DNA of 39,052 bases from Rhizoclosmatium globosum (lineage: Eukaryota; Chytridiomycota; Chytridiomycetes; Chytridiales; Chytriomycetaceae). The stretch covers positions 1 through 39,052 of the forward strand of contig MCGO01000290.1 of NCBI GenBank assembly GCA_002104985.1, read 5' to 3'. Position numbers and translations under genes: made by a program. The notes under the pieces were generated by a model, which was given only the letters and a program-made list of their open reading frames with translations, was not told the origin of the DNA and did no database searches. Positions 30,026 to 39,052 of this stretch are shown here, in pieces (position 1 is the stretch's first letter; every line of letters starts with the position of its first letter).

Positions 30026-31108
30026 ATGCCCACAACGACTGATCGAATGGTCTTGCGTGAATACCGCTCAAGTGATGCCTCTTCTCTGTTTAAACTCTTG
30101 GGGAACACGGAAGTTAAAGGCCTCTGGAATGTTGACCCACATACTTCTGTTGAACAAACTGAACAATGGCTCACCGATCGAATTGAGCACCTCAACAATA
30201 GTCATTCAAACGGTCTTCTTGAGTTTGTTGTAGTGTTGAAAGAGAGCGGGGAAGTCATTGGCGTTGCTGGTGTTGACACTCCATTGTCTGATGGTGGATG
30301 TCAGCAACTCCAAGTCTTGATTCAAACCGAGTTGGCGGGGAAAGGGTTTGAGAGGGAGATTTTGGATGCCCTGTTGCAGCATTACTTTGAGGCTGTTGGG
30401 GTCTTGAAGTTGGTTGTGACTAGTACTCGTTTTGTTGAAGCTTTGGAACACTGTGGCTTTAAGGAATCCTTGCATGATGATGAAGGTGACGAAAAAGGCA
30501 ACCGCGTTACGTGGGAGCTCTTCAGAACAGACTGGTTGGAAAGCGTTCAGTCTCCATTTGTTCGTACACAAGCTCTTCATTCCAAAAGAATCATCTTGAG
30601 GCGGTATGCAGAGGAAGATACTGCCGTATTTCATCGTAATTTGTCTGATCCAAGAGTTATGAAGTATTGGTCGACACTACCACACACCGAATTGGCACAG
30701 ACAGAACAATGGATGGGAATCGTTTTCACTCCTGGACCCAATAACGTGAATGGAATTCTCGATTTTGTGATTTATCATAAAGCGACTAATAAGGTGATTG
30801 GGAAGCTTGGTCTGTATCAACCTCTTCAAGCGGATCAAAGTGGGGAAATTGGGTATCTGCTTGATCCAGAGTATTGGGGACAAGGCTTGATGAAGGAGGC
30901 GATGGTCTTGTGGCTTGAATATGCATTTTTTGAAGCTGGCGCGAAACGGTTGATTGCGGATGTAGATCCGAGGAATGATGCGAGTTTGGGGTTGTTGAAG
31001 AGTGTTGGTTTTGTGGAAACCAAGAGAGAGGAGAGAACACTTTTGGTTGGAGAGGAGTGGGTTGATAGTGTGTATTTGGAATTGAAGAAGGAAGATTATC
31101 GAAAATAA
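30026..31108 (+). CDS. tandem double GNAT (RimJ-like) N-acetyltransferase
   Basis: Single exon, 360 aa. Two GNAT domains lie in tandem: residues about 9-165 (RMVLREYRSSDASSLFKLLG to TWELF) and about 180-355 (RIILRRYAEEDTAVFHRNLS to LELKK). The second has a full acetyl-CoA-binding motif A (GEIGYLLDPEYWGQGLMKEA) and the motif-B-type DPRNDASLGLLKSVGFVETK. The first keeps the fold but has ELAGKGFEREIL in place of the Q/R-x-x-G-x-G/A loop and may be inactive. RimJ-like enzymes acetylate protein N-termini or small amines; the substrate is unknown. The start at 30026 is the first ATG that keeps the domain entire; upstream in-frame codons overlap the 3' flank of the Nas6 gene. Confidence 0.82.
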   Translation: MPTTTDRMVLREYRSSDASSLFKLLGNTEVKGLWNVDPHTSVEQTEQWLTDRIEHLNNSHSNGLLEFVVVLKESGEVIGVAGVDTPLSDGGCQQLQVLIQTELAGKGFEREILDALLQHYFEAVGVLKLVVTSTRFVEALEHCGFKESLHDDEGDEKGNRVTWELFRTDWLESVQSPFVRTQALHSKRIILRRYAEEDTAVFHRNLSDPRVMKYWSTLPHTELAQTEQWMGIVFTPGPNNVNGILDFVIYHKATNKVIGKLGLYQPLQADQSGEIGYLLDPEYWGQGLMKEAMVLWLEYAFFEAGAKRLIADVDPRNDASLGLLKSVGFVETKREERTLLVGEEWVDSVYLELKKEDYRK

Positions 31109-31166
31109 ATAGAATTTTGCAGAATTTTGTGATTGATGAACGTTTTTCCTTTAGACACAATTTAAG

Positions 31167-33089
31167 ATGTCTCAAACCTTTCCCCCGTCCCAGCCACAAC
31201 GACCCTGCCAAAGATGCCAACACGACCGCAAAAAGTGTGTTTGGAATGCATATTTAAACGTTTGCAAACGATGTCTGGACCGAGGCTTCACTTGTGTCTA
31301 TGACGCCACAACTCCTGCTCTGGCCAGCATATCATATACATGGAAAAGCCGACAGGAAAAGCCAAGCTGCAACGACAACCCTTCGATCTCAACAATCTCG
31401 AGCACAGATTCGGGCAACTCTTTTCTGTCTCAAACACTTGCTGCATTTGAAACTCCCTTGGTTAACTTTCAGATATTGGACAACACCATTGAAGACCCTG
31501 ACCTCATGCCTACAATGAATGACTATCTACTAGTGTATCGTTGGCTGACAAATGAGGGGAGAAAGCCTCCGAATGTTCAGAACATGGATGCAGACTACTT
31601 CCTTGGGACCTTTTTTACGCAGTCTGCCTTATCTCGGTAATTCACTTCATTAAAATGAGCATTTGTTTGTTGAAAAGGTTCTTTCAAGGCTTTCAGCGTG
31701 TGCTTTAGCAGTAGACTTTCTGGACACGAGTGATGCGACATCGTTTGAGTATTACCGACGTGCACGAAAAGCTGTCATTCGAGAATCTGGCGTAACAAGC
31801 TTTGAAAATGTACAAGCCATGTTTCGATTATACCAGTTTGCTGGATGGAAGGGACAACCTTTGATTGGGATGCAATTTCTGAAAATGGCGTTTGAAATGA
31901 TGACAGAACTTCGTTTGGATGTGGATCCAGACGATTCTCCGTGGCTGTACCTTCTTCAGTTGACGGAACGACAGAAGGAGGATCGGAGGCGTACATTTTG
32001 GTCCTTGTATCAAATGGTGAGCAACAACGTTTTCTCGTGATTTGTGTTTTAAGAACGTTTTTTTAGTGGTCACTTGCATATGCGTTGTCGCTTGATGTTT
32101 TCGATATCAACATTTCAGTAGACAAAGTCAAGCCACCGAAACTGATGATAGAAAACAGGATACTCATATTTGACCGTTCAAATATGCACGTGCTTTGCAA
32201 AATTTATGAGTTTGTCGGAACCATCAAGCGGTATTTTGTAATCCCACCAAAGAGCTTATCCGCCTTAATCCGGATCGATTCGCATTCACATTTCCGTTCC
32301 ATCCTGGACTCCATTCATGCATACGTCCCCAAAGATTTATTTCTCGTCACTTAGTCTGTTATAACCTTGAAAACCACTGATGTGAAAAGGTTTCAGCACC
32401 AGCTGGGGCGGAATCCTGTCAGTGTTATGGCGTTCAATTTGTACTACCTCAGTAGTCAGTCGATTCTTGATCGCCCGATTCTATTCGCGACAAGCTTGGC
32501 ATCTTGTCTTCCCATATACTTGAGTTTCCAAGATCAAAGACAAATAATGTCAAGTGTGAATCAATGCTTAGAGTGTGCTCATCGAATAGCTAACCTCGTG
32601 TTATTCTGGATGTCAACAAGCACGTCTAATCTACAAGACAATTTCGCCAGCTTCGAAGCAGTCACAGTCTTTTGGTTCGTTGCGTGTCGAATGAAGGCTG
32701 CGTGGAAGGCGCTAATTGAACCTCATATGTTTGATTGGATTGATGTGAAAAGGAAAGTCGATGCGGCTGTTCAGTTGACGCAACGGTTGGAGATGCAGGA
32801 GGGCGAAGGGATGACGTCTCCAGTTGCGCGATGTATGGAGGCTATGCAACGTGAAATGCAGGATATCGAGAAATTTGGAGGCGCGAATGAATCTCTTGAT
32901 TCGGGGGATAGAGTAGAACCCCTCGAGCTCGGTATGAAAGTACTGTCGTTGAATGGATATGCGAGTGAGACGGCGGTGAGAGAACCGTTTGTGCTTTTGG
33001 GGCTGCTCGGGATGGAAGTGAGGGGAGGAATTCGATGGAAAGGGAGAAGTGAAGAGGGATGGCGATTGTTTTGGAAGCTGCATGGATAA
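31167..33089 (+). CDS. Zn2Cys6 transcription factor, paralogue of the one at 13947
   Basis: Exons 31167-31636, 31689-32016, 32067-32345 and 32397-33089 give 589 aa. The zinc cluster is intact: CQRCQHDRKKC, then CKRCLDRGFTC (C-x2-C-x6-C-x8-C-x2-C-x6-C). Alignment with the 13947 gene runs along the whole chain: EDPDLMPTMNDYLLVY against EDPDLIPTAADFQVVH, TELRLDVDPDDSPW against VELKLDVDPDDSPL, and the last 30 residues (LLGLLGMEVRGGIRWKGRS). The first intron lies at the same codon as the single intron of the paralogue. The third intron (GTCACT..TTTCAG, 51 nt) has a weak donor but removes an in-frame stop. It is a probable nuclear DNA-binding regulator. The 3' end converges on SPT3, with 71 nt between stop codons. 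Confidence 0.82.
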
Positions 33090-33160
33090 CTTGAAGATTA
33101 AACGGTATAACAGCGGTTTTATAAATTCACATTTCTCAAAGTACAGAGTGAATTGAAGTT

Positions 33161-34490
33161 TCAGAAAATGGTCAAAGGCGAGCGAACCATTCCACCCTGT
33201 CAAAACAAGGTTGATTAGAACTAACTTGAGAGCGAAGTATTGACTACAAACCTTGAAATTATTGATTGGAAACGTGGTTGTCTGCAACCTCCGAAAAGCT
33301 TCCTGAATATGTTGTGGACTCAATGGGGTCACCTCAACCTCATTCCTTCCAAACAGTCCAACTTGCTCAATTCCACTTCTCACATTTCCTCCTCGAGCCA
33401 ACTTATCCCGTTCCTCCCATTGCGCTTTCACTTGCAGGCCAACTTCAGTGAGTCGAGCGACGCATTCGTAAGCAAGAAAACCGAGAATATCGAGAACATC
33501 TGGATGGGGTTTGGTTTTGTAGAATCTGTGATGTGGCCGTTCAGAGAGTGTTTAGAAAGCACATAATAGGACGCGTTTGAGAACATACAACTGTAATCCA
33601 GACCACTCTCTAAACTTTTTCGCCTTTTTGAAAGTGAAACTGGCTTGTCGACATTCCGAGTAATACACATATTCTTCTTTTGTCATGTCACGAGTCACTT
33701 CATCTGCCACTCGAAGACGGAGGATCTGTTCTTCATATGCCTGACGGGCTTCAAAGTCAATGGCGGCTTCTTCATCTTCGTCCTCTTCTTCTTGCTGTTG
33801 TTGGTGGGTGTCCAGGATTTGAGAAAAGTTGTTGACAAGTTCCCAGCTGAATTTGACAGTATTTTTGCGGGGTTTGAGCTTTGTTGGTTCTGTTGTGTAA
33901 TGTGAATATCAGTAAATGATTTCGGAATCTTGTACCGGCTTGGTTTGGAGGGTGTTGAAGTCTTCTCTGCGGGCTTCCAGCTTATAAACGTTCCACCTAA
34001 GCTCAAAATAGCTCCGCTTCTCCCTTGATGCCCGTCCAGAGATTGACCAACTCACCGTTGTCAAGAATGTCTTCAGAGCCGTCATTCTCCAAAATGCCAC
34101 CTTCGCCAGACCCAACGCCCGGACCACCGCCTTTGTCCTTGACATTTTTGCGGACGTCTTTCCAGCTCAGAAACTGCTTCAGGCGATTCGTCTTTTTGAC
34201 GTCGTGTCGGACAAGAAAGATCAGGTCTTCTGTGTGGACTGTCTTTGAGCCTCGTTTTGCAGCTTGAGCGAGAGACTGAATAATCTAGTGTGAATTGGGT
34301 GTTAGCGAGGGAGAGGTGGAGGGAGGGAGGGAAGGGTAGGGAAAGAGCAAAAGGATGAACTCACAACTTCGCCAATCTGAGCTCTAGTCAAGTCTTCCAC
34401 AAGAGCCACTGACTCGTCTGCAGGTTCTCGTACGTCTCCAAAGACAAACATCATTTGTTGGATTTCTCCTCGGTAGTGATGAGCAGCCAT
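33161..34490 (-). CDS. SPT3: SAGA complex subunit Spt3
   Basis: Exons 34490-34365, 34284-34056, 33980-33936, 33889-33589, 33525-33252 and 33196-33161 give 336 aa, essentially the length of yeast Spt3. Two histone-fold halves open the protein: [15 protein letters not shown], then [14 protein letters not shown], and [20 protein letters not shown] with [13 protein letters not shown]. They are followed by [10 protein letters not shown], the conserved [20 protein letters not shown] block, and [19 protein letters not shown]. The tail is [13 protein letters not shown] then [12 protein letters not shown]. In SAGA, Spt3 helps deliver TBP to promoters. The small 45-nt third exon is set by phase only. 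The gene diverges from RAB3GAP1, 50 nt apart. Confidence 0.93.
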
Positions 34491-34540
34491 TTTGACGATG
34501 TATTTGTTCCGTTAAAACTTAAAACAGACAACAACAACAA
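34491..34540. promoter_or_regulatory. 50-nt divergent interval SPT3 / RAB3GAP1
   Basis: Two housekeeping genes start head to head here. The plus-strand side ends in an A/C-rich leader (AACAACAACAAATGG). No TATA box is visible. A shared TATA-less bidirectional promoter is the simplest reading. Confidence 0.45.
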
Positions 34541-37500
34541 ATGGAGGAGGAAGGCGACACGGACGAAGTATTTGAGATTGTGGACTTTTCCGTTGCAGGA
34601 ATTGTCGAGCGACTCGTTGGCGGCATCGAAGTTGTTTCTCAGAGTGCGAGCGGAAGTTTAAATGTTGATTCCGACGTGGCTCTGGCGCACTCGAAAACAG
34701 TGGCTCAAAGTGTGGTTGTTGTTGCGCGGGCGAAGGATGACAAATCAAGAATCGACTCGGATGCGGCGAGGCGACTGAGTGGCGCTGCGAATGTTGCCTT
34801 GCGGAGTTGCGAGCAAGAGGTGCGTGAGTGTGTGCGTGCGTGTGCTGTGGCTTAATTCTATGCTTAACTACTAGGTCCCCGTGCTTATTCACTCGGGAAA
34901 TGCCTGGAGGAACTTGTACAACGGCCTCATGATATCCCCGCCACACAACCTTCCCCTCAACGACCCACTCCTCAAAGTATACTCTCCTCCCGTCACTTCA
35001 ACTGACCCTATCGACTCTCTTCTGCAAAGATACGCCCTCGATACTTCAACTGTCCACACCAGATTCAGAATGATTCATTCTCCGTTCGTTCCTAGTGAGA
35101 ATGCAGATTTACACGGACTGGCACGTCTCTTTTACTCGCGCTTGTTGTATTCTTCCGCGGGCCTAACTTCAATGAATTTTAATCCGACTGCAACCGCCAC
35201 ATTCTCTTATTCTCTCTCCTTCCCGCCCGATGGTGAATCTGGTTATTACTACCACTCATGGAATTCTTTCAGTGATATCCCCATCGGTCCTTCCATGGAT
35301 CCTGTAGCTTCAGTTCAGCTAGAATGCCGCTTTGATGAAGTGGCGTGTCAACCGAGCCTAGATGGTCTGAAAAGACTGGATTCCTTGGATTCAACAGACT
35401 GGAAGCTCGTTGTTGGTGCAAGGAGTGAAGGTTAGTCGTGTTCTTTTATTTCTGTGTAAACAGGTCGTTAACTCTTAAGACCTTCTTAAGGTCTCGCCCA
35501 ACATGGTCGCTTATTCCTCACCATGAGCTCACTGTTGGATGCTTGGGTCATGAATGCGACTGCACCAACTCCCGAATTCAATGACATCCAAACAGAAAGA
35601 CTGTATCCAGAACCTCCAAATCCTAGCTCTCCAACTGATCCATCCCTTCAGATTCCCCAACAAATCGAAATAAGCAACAGAAGCGCAGTCTTTTCTCTAG
35701 GTAAAACGCTAGTCAAATCGTCCATCAAGAGATTAGCAGCAGCGGCATCAACAACAATCCACGATGCCGTAGCAGTCACAGCCGCAACAACAACAACGTT
35801 GGATCCCTTCACAACGCTTCCTCCAAATCTCTTCATGAACAACCTGTCAACATCAACTTCATCCAAAGAGCCATCTCTACGAACAATCAACGCTCTTGCT
35901 CGCGCTAAATACCCTCTAAGTGCTCCGTACAACTCTCTCTTATGGCGTTTATGTACTCATATTATCACGGCTACACCCTCACTCCAACTTCACACAATAA
36001 CGCGGCACTGGGCTGTTTTTACAAGGACTCTGCGAGGGAAGTGGGATGCAGGAGACCGAGAGGGCTGGGTTTCTGAGGTGATGCAGGGTGGACGAAGTGT
36101 GGTTGATTTGAGGGATTCACTGCTTGTTCAAAAATTGTGTATGCTGGCGTATTGTATGGACCGGAGGTCTCGACAAGGTAGTTATGGACGGAAGAGTGGG
36201 GAACACGAAGGGTGGAAAGATGTGGGTTCTCCTTTTATGGAGAGTAATACTCTTTCGAAGGGACGTCAAGGAATACGTAATGGTGCTGGTGAAAGTGTTG
36301 AAGAGGAGAGCTTGTTATCTCTTGGGAGTCGGTTCTTGAGTGCGATGGGGGTTGGGGACCCAGCTTTGCACCAGCAGATTCAGGCTCCATTAACTGGGAT
36401 TCCTATTGCTAGTCGGCGAAACCATCAAACTGGTGGTGGTGATGCTGTTCCTGGTGGACTTTATGGCCAAAGTTGGAATTCGGAGGCGAGCTGGGAGGAC
36501 TTTGGATTGAGTGCTGGAGCTCATCAACGTGGGAGTCGAGGAAAAGAAGAGGAAGTTGTTGTCGAGGATTTGAGTACTACGGAGTATTATCATCCGGATA
36601 GTATCTCGAGTGAAGACGATGCGCAAGGAGACATGTTCTTTGACTCCTTGGATTTCCCGTCTGATCTGCCAAAGGGGCCTAATTACCGACGAACTCCGTC
36701 GCAGTCTCCCAACAGAGCCGCAAACAGCATTCATCCTACTTTATCGCATCGACAAGTGAATGAGGCAGGTCAACAAGCATCAAGTCTTGCTAGCAATTCA
36801 TCAAGTGGAATTGTGGTTGTCAAACAAACCTCGTCTTCATTACCTAAAGCGAGCCCTGCTAATGTCGGAGCGCACTTTCCTTCTGCTTTGGGCGCCACGG
36901 ATTCATTCATCAAGCTACCTCTGGATGTACTGCTCCTTCCACCTGAATCAGAAGTGGGAGATCGCTTCCATGTGCGTGAATTGAATGACCCTGAAGCTGT
37001 TGTTGGAGCCTTGCATGCACATCAAGGAGGTTTGAAACTCTTGATGACTGGTGAAGTGATGATGGTCCCAGAAGTACAAGAGAGTGGATGTATGACAGAG
37101 GACATGATTGATGAACGGGAGAATCTTCTCCTTGCGCTTGGAGACAGTAAAGAGGCGGCAGATGTGCGGGCTCGAATGCAAACTGCTGGATTAAAAAGTG
37201 GTATGTTTGGTAAACATGGTGAATATCAACAAACATCTGAAATATGTAGATATGGAGAGCTTTAAAGCAGCGAACCCGCATGCAATCTTGGAAGATTTTG
37301 TCAGATGGCATTCGCCAAGAGATTGGATCGTTGATGAATCAGCTGTACCTTTTGGAGGGAAATTAAGTTCTCGTATGAGCGAGCCGGGAAACTTGTGGCA
37401 CGAAGTGTGGGCGATGGCAAAGCGTGTTCCTGCCGCATGGCAAAAACCTCTTTTTGATTGCGAAAAAGAGGCGGAAAAGTGTTTGATGTACTTTGAAGAC

Positions 37501-38184
37501 TTAGGGCGAAATGCAAAGGAGCTCTTGGGACAGTTGAGTTATCCTCATTTCCAATAACACGACTTACGTTTCTCAAATAGGTTGTTTCCAACGTTTATTT
37601 ACTTGTCATACGATTGTATCACGTCAAATCCATTGTCAACGCAAATACCGACAATTGCAAAGCTCCTACCAGATTTTTCGTCGCAGATAACGCAAATGCC
37701 TTGGACGTCTCACGAGGTCTTGGATGTGCGGTTGTCAGAATATCTCACACTACTTAACCGGATCGAATACGAAATCTCCGTTGCGCAAAGTCTGTTGTAC
37801 AAACTCCCAATGCAACTTCAGCTTGTCGATCGAGTAATCAGCTGCATGGACGGCTATCTAGAATGCGAGGAATGCGACGAAGAGGTTGTGGTAGGACCTA
37901 AAAATGTTCAGTGGAGTGGATGCGTGAAAGGTATGACGGAACGAAAGGCTCTTTGTGACTTGTTAATCGATGGTAAGAAACAAACATTGTACCATTTTGA
38001 AGTATTTATCATTTCTTCTTTGATAGAGGGGCTTTACCTGGATGTTCCAAGCAAGCAGGAGTTTGTGATTCAGGCTTTGGTTCCATATCCAAATTCTTCA
38101 GCGACAGTGCTACCCCAAAAGATGTGTGCGCTTTTAAAAGACGGGGAGTTTAGGGTACTTGAGTCTGTTGCATACGATGAATAA
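34541..38184 (+). CDS. RAB3GAP1: Rab3 GTPase-activating protein catalytic subunit
   Basis: Exons 34541-34819, 34875-35430, 35491-37200, 37250-37532, 37581-37972 and 38027-38184 give 1125 aa (about 980 in animals). The N-terminus DEVFEIVDFSVAG matches the family start. Family blocks follow: PVLIHSGNAWRNLYNG, SSLLDAWVMNA, YNSLLWRLC, and the catalytic region DMESFKAANPHAILEDFVRW then HSPRDWI, whose arginine is the expected GAP finger. LSSRMSEPGNLWHEVWAMAK and EAEKCLMYFEDLGR come next. By family, with a non-catalytic partner, it acts on Rab GTPases (Rab3/Rab18) in secretion, lipid droplets and autophagy. A long Ser/Gly-rich insertion (about residues 470-690) explains the extra length. The last intron (54 nt) is in frame without stops, so reading through it would add 18 residues. 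Confidence 0.9.
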
Positions 38185-38452
38185 ATGAAGGCTGCGGAAA
38201 ATTGTCTATTTCACTCGTTCATTTTAGGGCACATCATTGGTTGTCAGAGTTAAATAAGGTTTATTGTACAGTTGACTCGATTACACACACTAGTCGCACA
38301 ACGCATTATAAGGAGCAGTTTCGAAAAAAAACGTCATGATAAGTGTCAAACAGAAATGATAGTACTAGGGACAGAGTGAAGAGCTATAATTTTAAACTCT
38401 ACTCCGGCTGTTTTCTGGGTGACAGATTTTATCATGAAAGATAAATGTTTTA

Positions 38453-39052
38453 TTAAAAGAAACCAAATATCCCAATCTTCAGGGAACACATGATGGTTGA
38501 CGCCTGCGCAACTGTCGCTGCATCACCACCCGCCAACTGAGCATATGACGCCGCCGTGTTAACATACTTACAAACATCAATTCCATCACCCCCGGCAGAG
38601 TGGTTGTCTCCCATCTGCCACAGGGTCTTAATGTCTCCTATCGACACAGGTGAATTACCATAACCCTGGCACCTGAATGCTCGGATTGTGACGTCTGGAA
38701 CAGTCATGAGGGTTCCAAACCGTCCAAAATTGTCGTAGTCAACCATTAACCATGGATTGTGACCTACAGGATAGGTATAAATCGACGGAGAACGCTTGCA
38801 GCCCGCAAGGCAAACCACTGGCTTGTACAGGGTAATAGTTAGTGTTGCAGACAATAATGTCATGTAACGCGCTAGCTAGCAGATTTCGAGTCTGCCAACC
38901 TTCTGCAAAGCTTGCTTCAGAGTCCAGCTTTAGACAAGTGTTTGTGTATTTAGTGCAAGTTGGTTGTCGACTACAACCACCCGCACCACATGCATTCCAG
39001 GCTGTCTGGCTAATAGTCCATAGTGCATCGTCGTAGGCGGCCCCACCACACA
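38453..39052 (-). CDS. Cys-containing protein, N-terminus beyond window, family not recognised
   Basis: Two exons are visible on the minus strand: 39052-38819 (open at the window edge) and 38763-38453, joined by a 55-nt intron (GTGGTT..GTAG), with a natural stop. The visible 181 residues contain many cysteines in the first part (a CGAGGCSRQPTC segment and others) and a tryptophan-rich stretch (LWTISQTAWNAC). They then run through NPWLMVDYDNFGRFGTL and DIKTLWQMGDNHSAGGDGID to a short hydrophobic end (MCSLKIGIFGFF). The Cys content suggests an extracellular or luminal protein, but the signal region is outside the window. I recognise no family. The junction was chosen because it removes the frame change between the two parts. 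Confidence 0.55.

Noticed and set aside
32712..33431. 239-codon minus-strand frame
   Set aside because: It combines SPT3 exon 5 with its introns and the antisense of the zinc-cluster gene. Only the part 33252-33431 belongs to a real exon.
1..39052. Possible mobile elements or a biosynthetic gene cluster
   Set aside because: No transposase, reverse transcriptase, integrase, polyketide or peptide synthase motif was seen, and no long terminal repeats were noticed.

Overview
The window looks like nuclear DNA of a zoosporic, chytrid-like fungus (an inference). It has about twenty protein genes packed at roughly 1.9 kb each. Most are split by short introns, usually 46-80 nt, with GT..AG ends and CTNAN-type branch points. 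Three genes encode Zn2Cys6 zinc-cluster regulators, which are typical of fungi. Other genes carry SAGA Spt3, Rab3GAP catalytic subunit, plant-type LRR, MATH/BTB, LysM and SAM domains. All exon models below were built by hand: for each, I checked reading phase across the junctions and the fit to the protein family.

Layout. 1-2.3 kb: a partial minus-strand gene, an imperfect 0.38-kb palindrome carrying a tRNA-Cys and its decayed mirror copy, and a broken copy of a SAP-like exon. 2.3-4.8 kb: a PIAS/Siz-type SUMO E3 ligase. 5.2-8.8 kb: a small zinc-cluster regulator, a PLP serine racemase/dehydratase, a membrane-anchored dithiol glutaredoxin and, head to head with it, an F-box/LRR protein. 8.8-13.6 kb, minus strand: a MATH-BTB-BTB protein and an enoyl-CoA hydratase-fold protein of the HIBCH/mS47 type. 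13.9-17.8 kb: a zinc-cluster regulator, a short eEF1B-alpha and a lone ABC ATPase. 17.8-24.8 kb is rich in secreted and membrane proteins: a LysM protein, a single-pass Asp-rich protein, two tandem paralogous membrane proteins, a tRNA-His and a SAM-domain receptor-like protein. 24.9-31.1 kb: an O-fucosyltransferase-like enzyme, a WD40 protein, the proteasome chaperone Nas6/gankyrin and a double-GNAT protein. 31.2-38.2 kb: a paralogue of the 13.9-kb regulator, then SPT3 and RAB3GAP1 head to head. 38.5 kb to the end: an unrecognised partial gene.

There is no operon-like pathway. Housekeeping genes (translation, SAGA, proteasome assembly, Rab regulation) are mixed with regulators and cell-surface genes. 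Several pairs share very short divergent intervals (28, 52 and 50 bp), so co-regulation from shared promoters is possible.

Five reading-frame breaks all need one extra base, and each can be repaired by lengthening a homopolymer by one. This points to under-called homopolymers in the assembly rather than five dead genes. I found no CRISPR array, transposase, phage gene or clear new defence system. The most unusual items are the tRNA-Cys palindrome, the cluster of SAP-like modules beside a SUMO ligase, and the tandem family of small membrane proteins.
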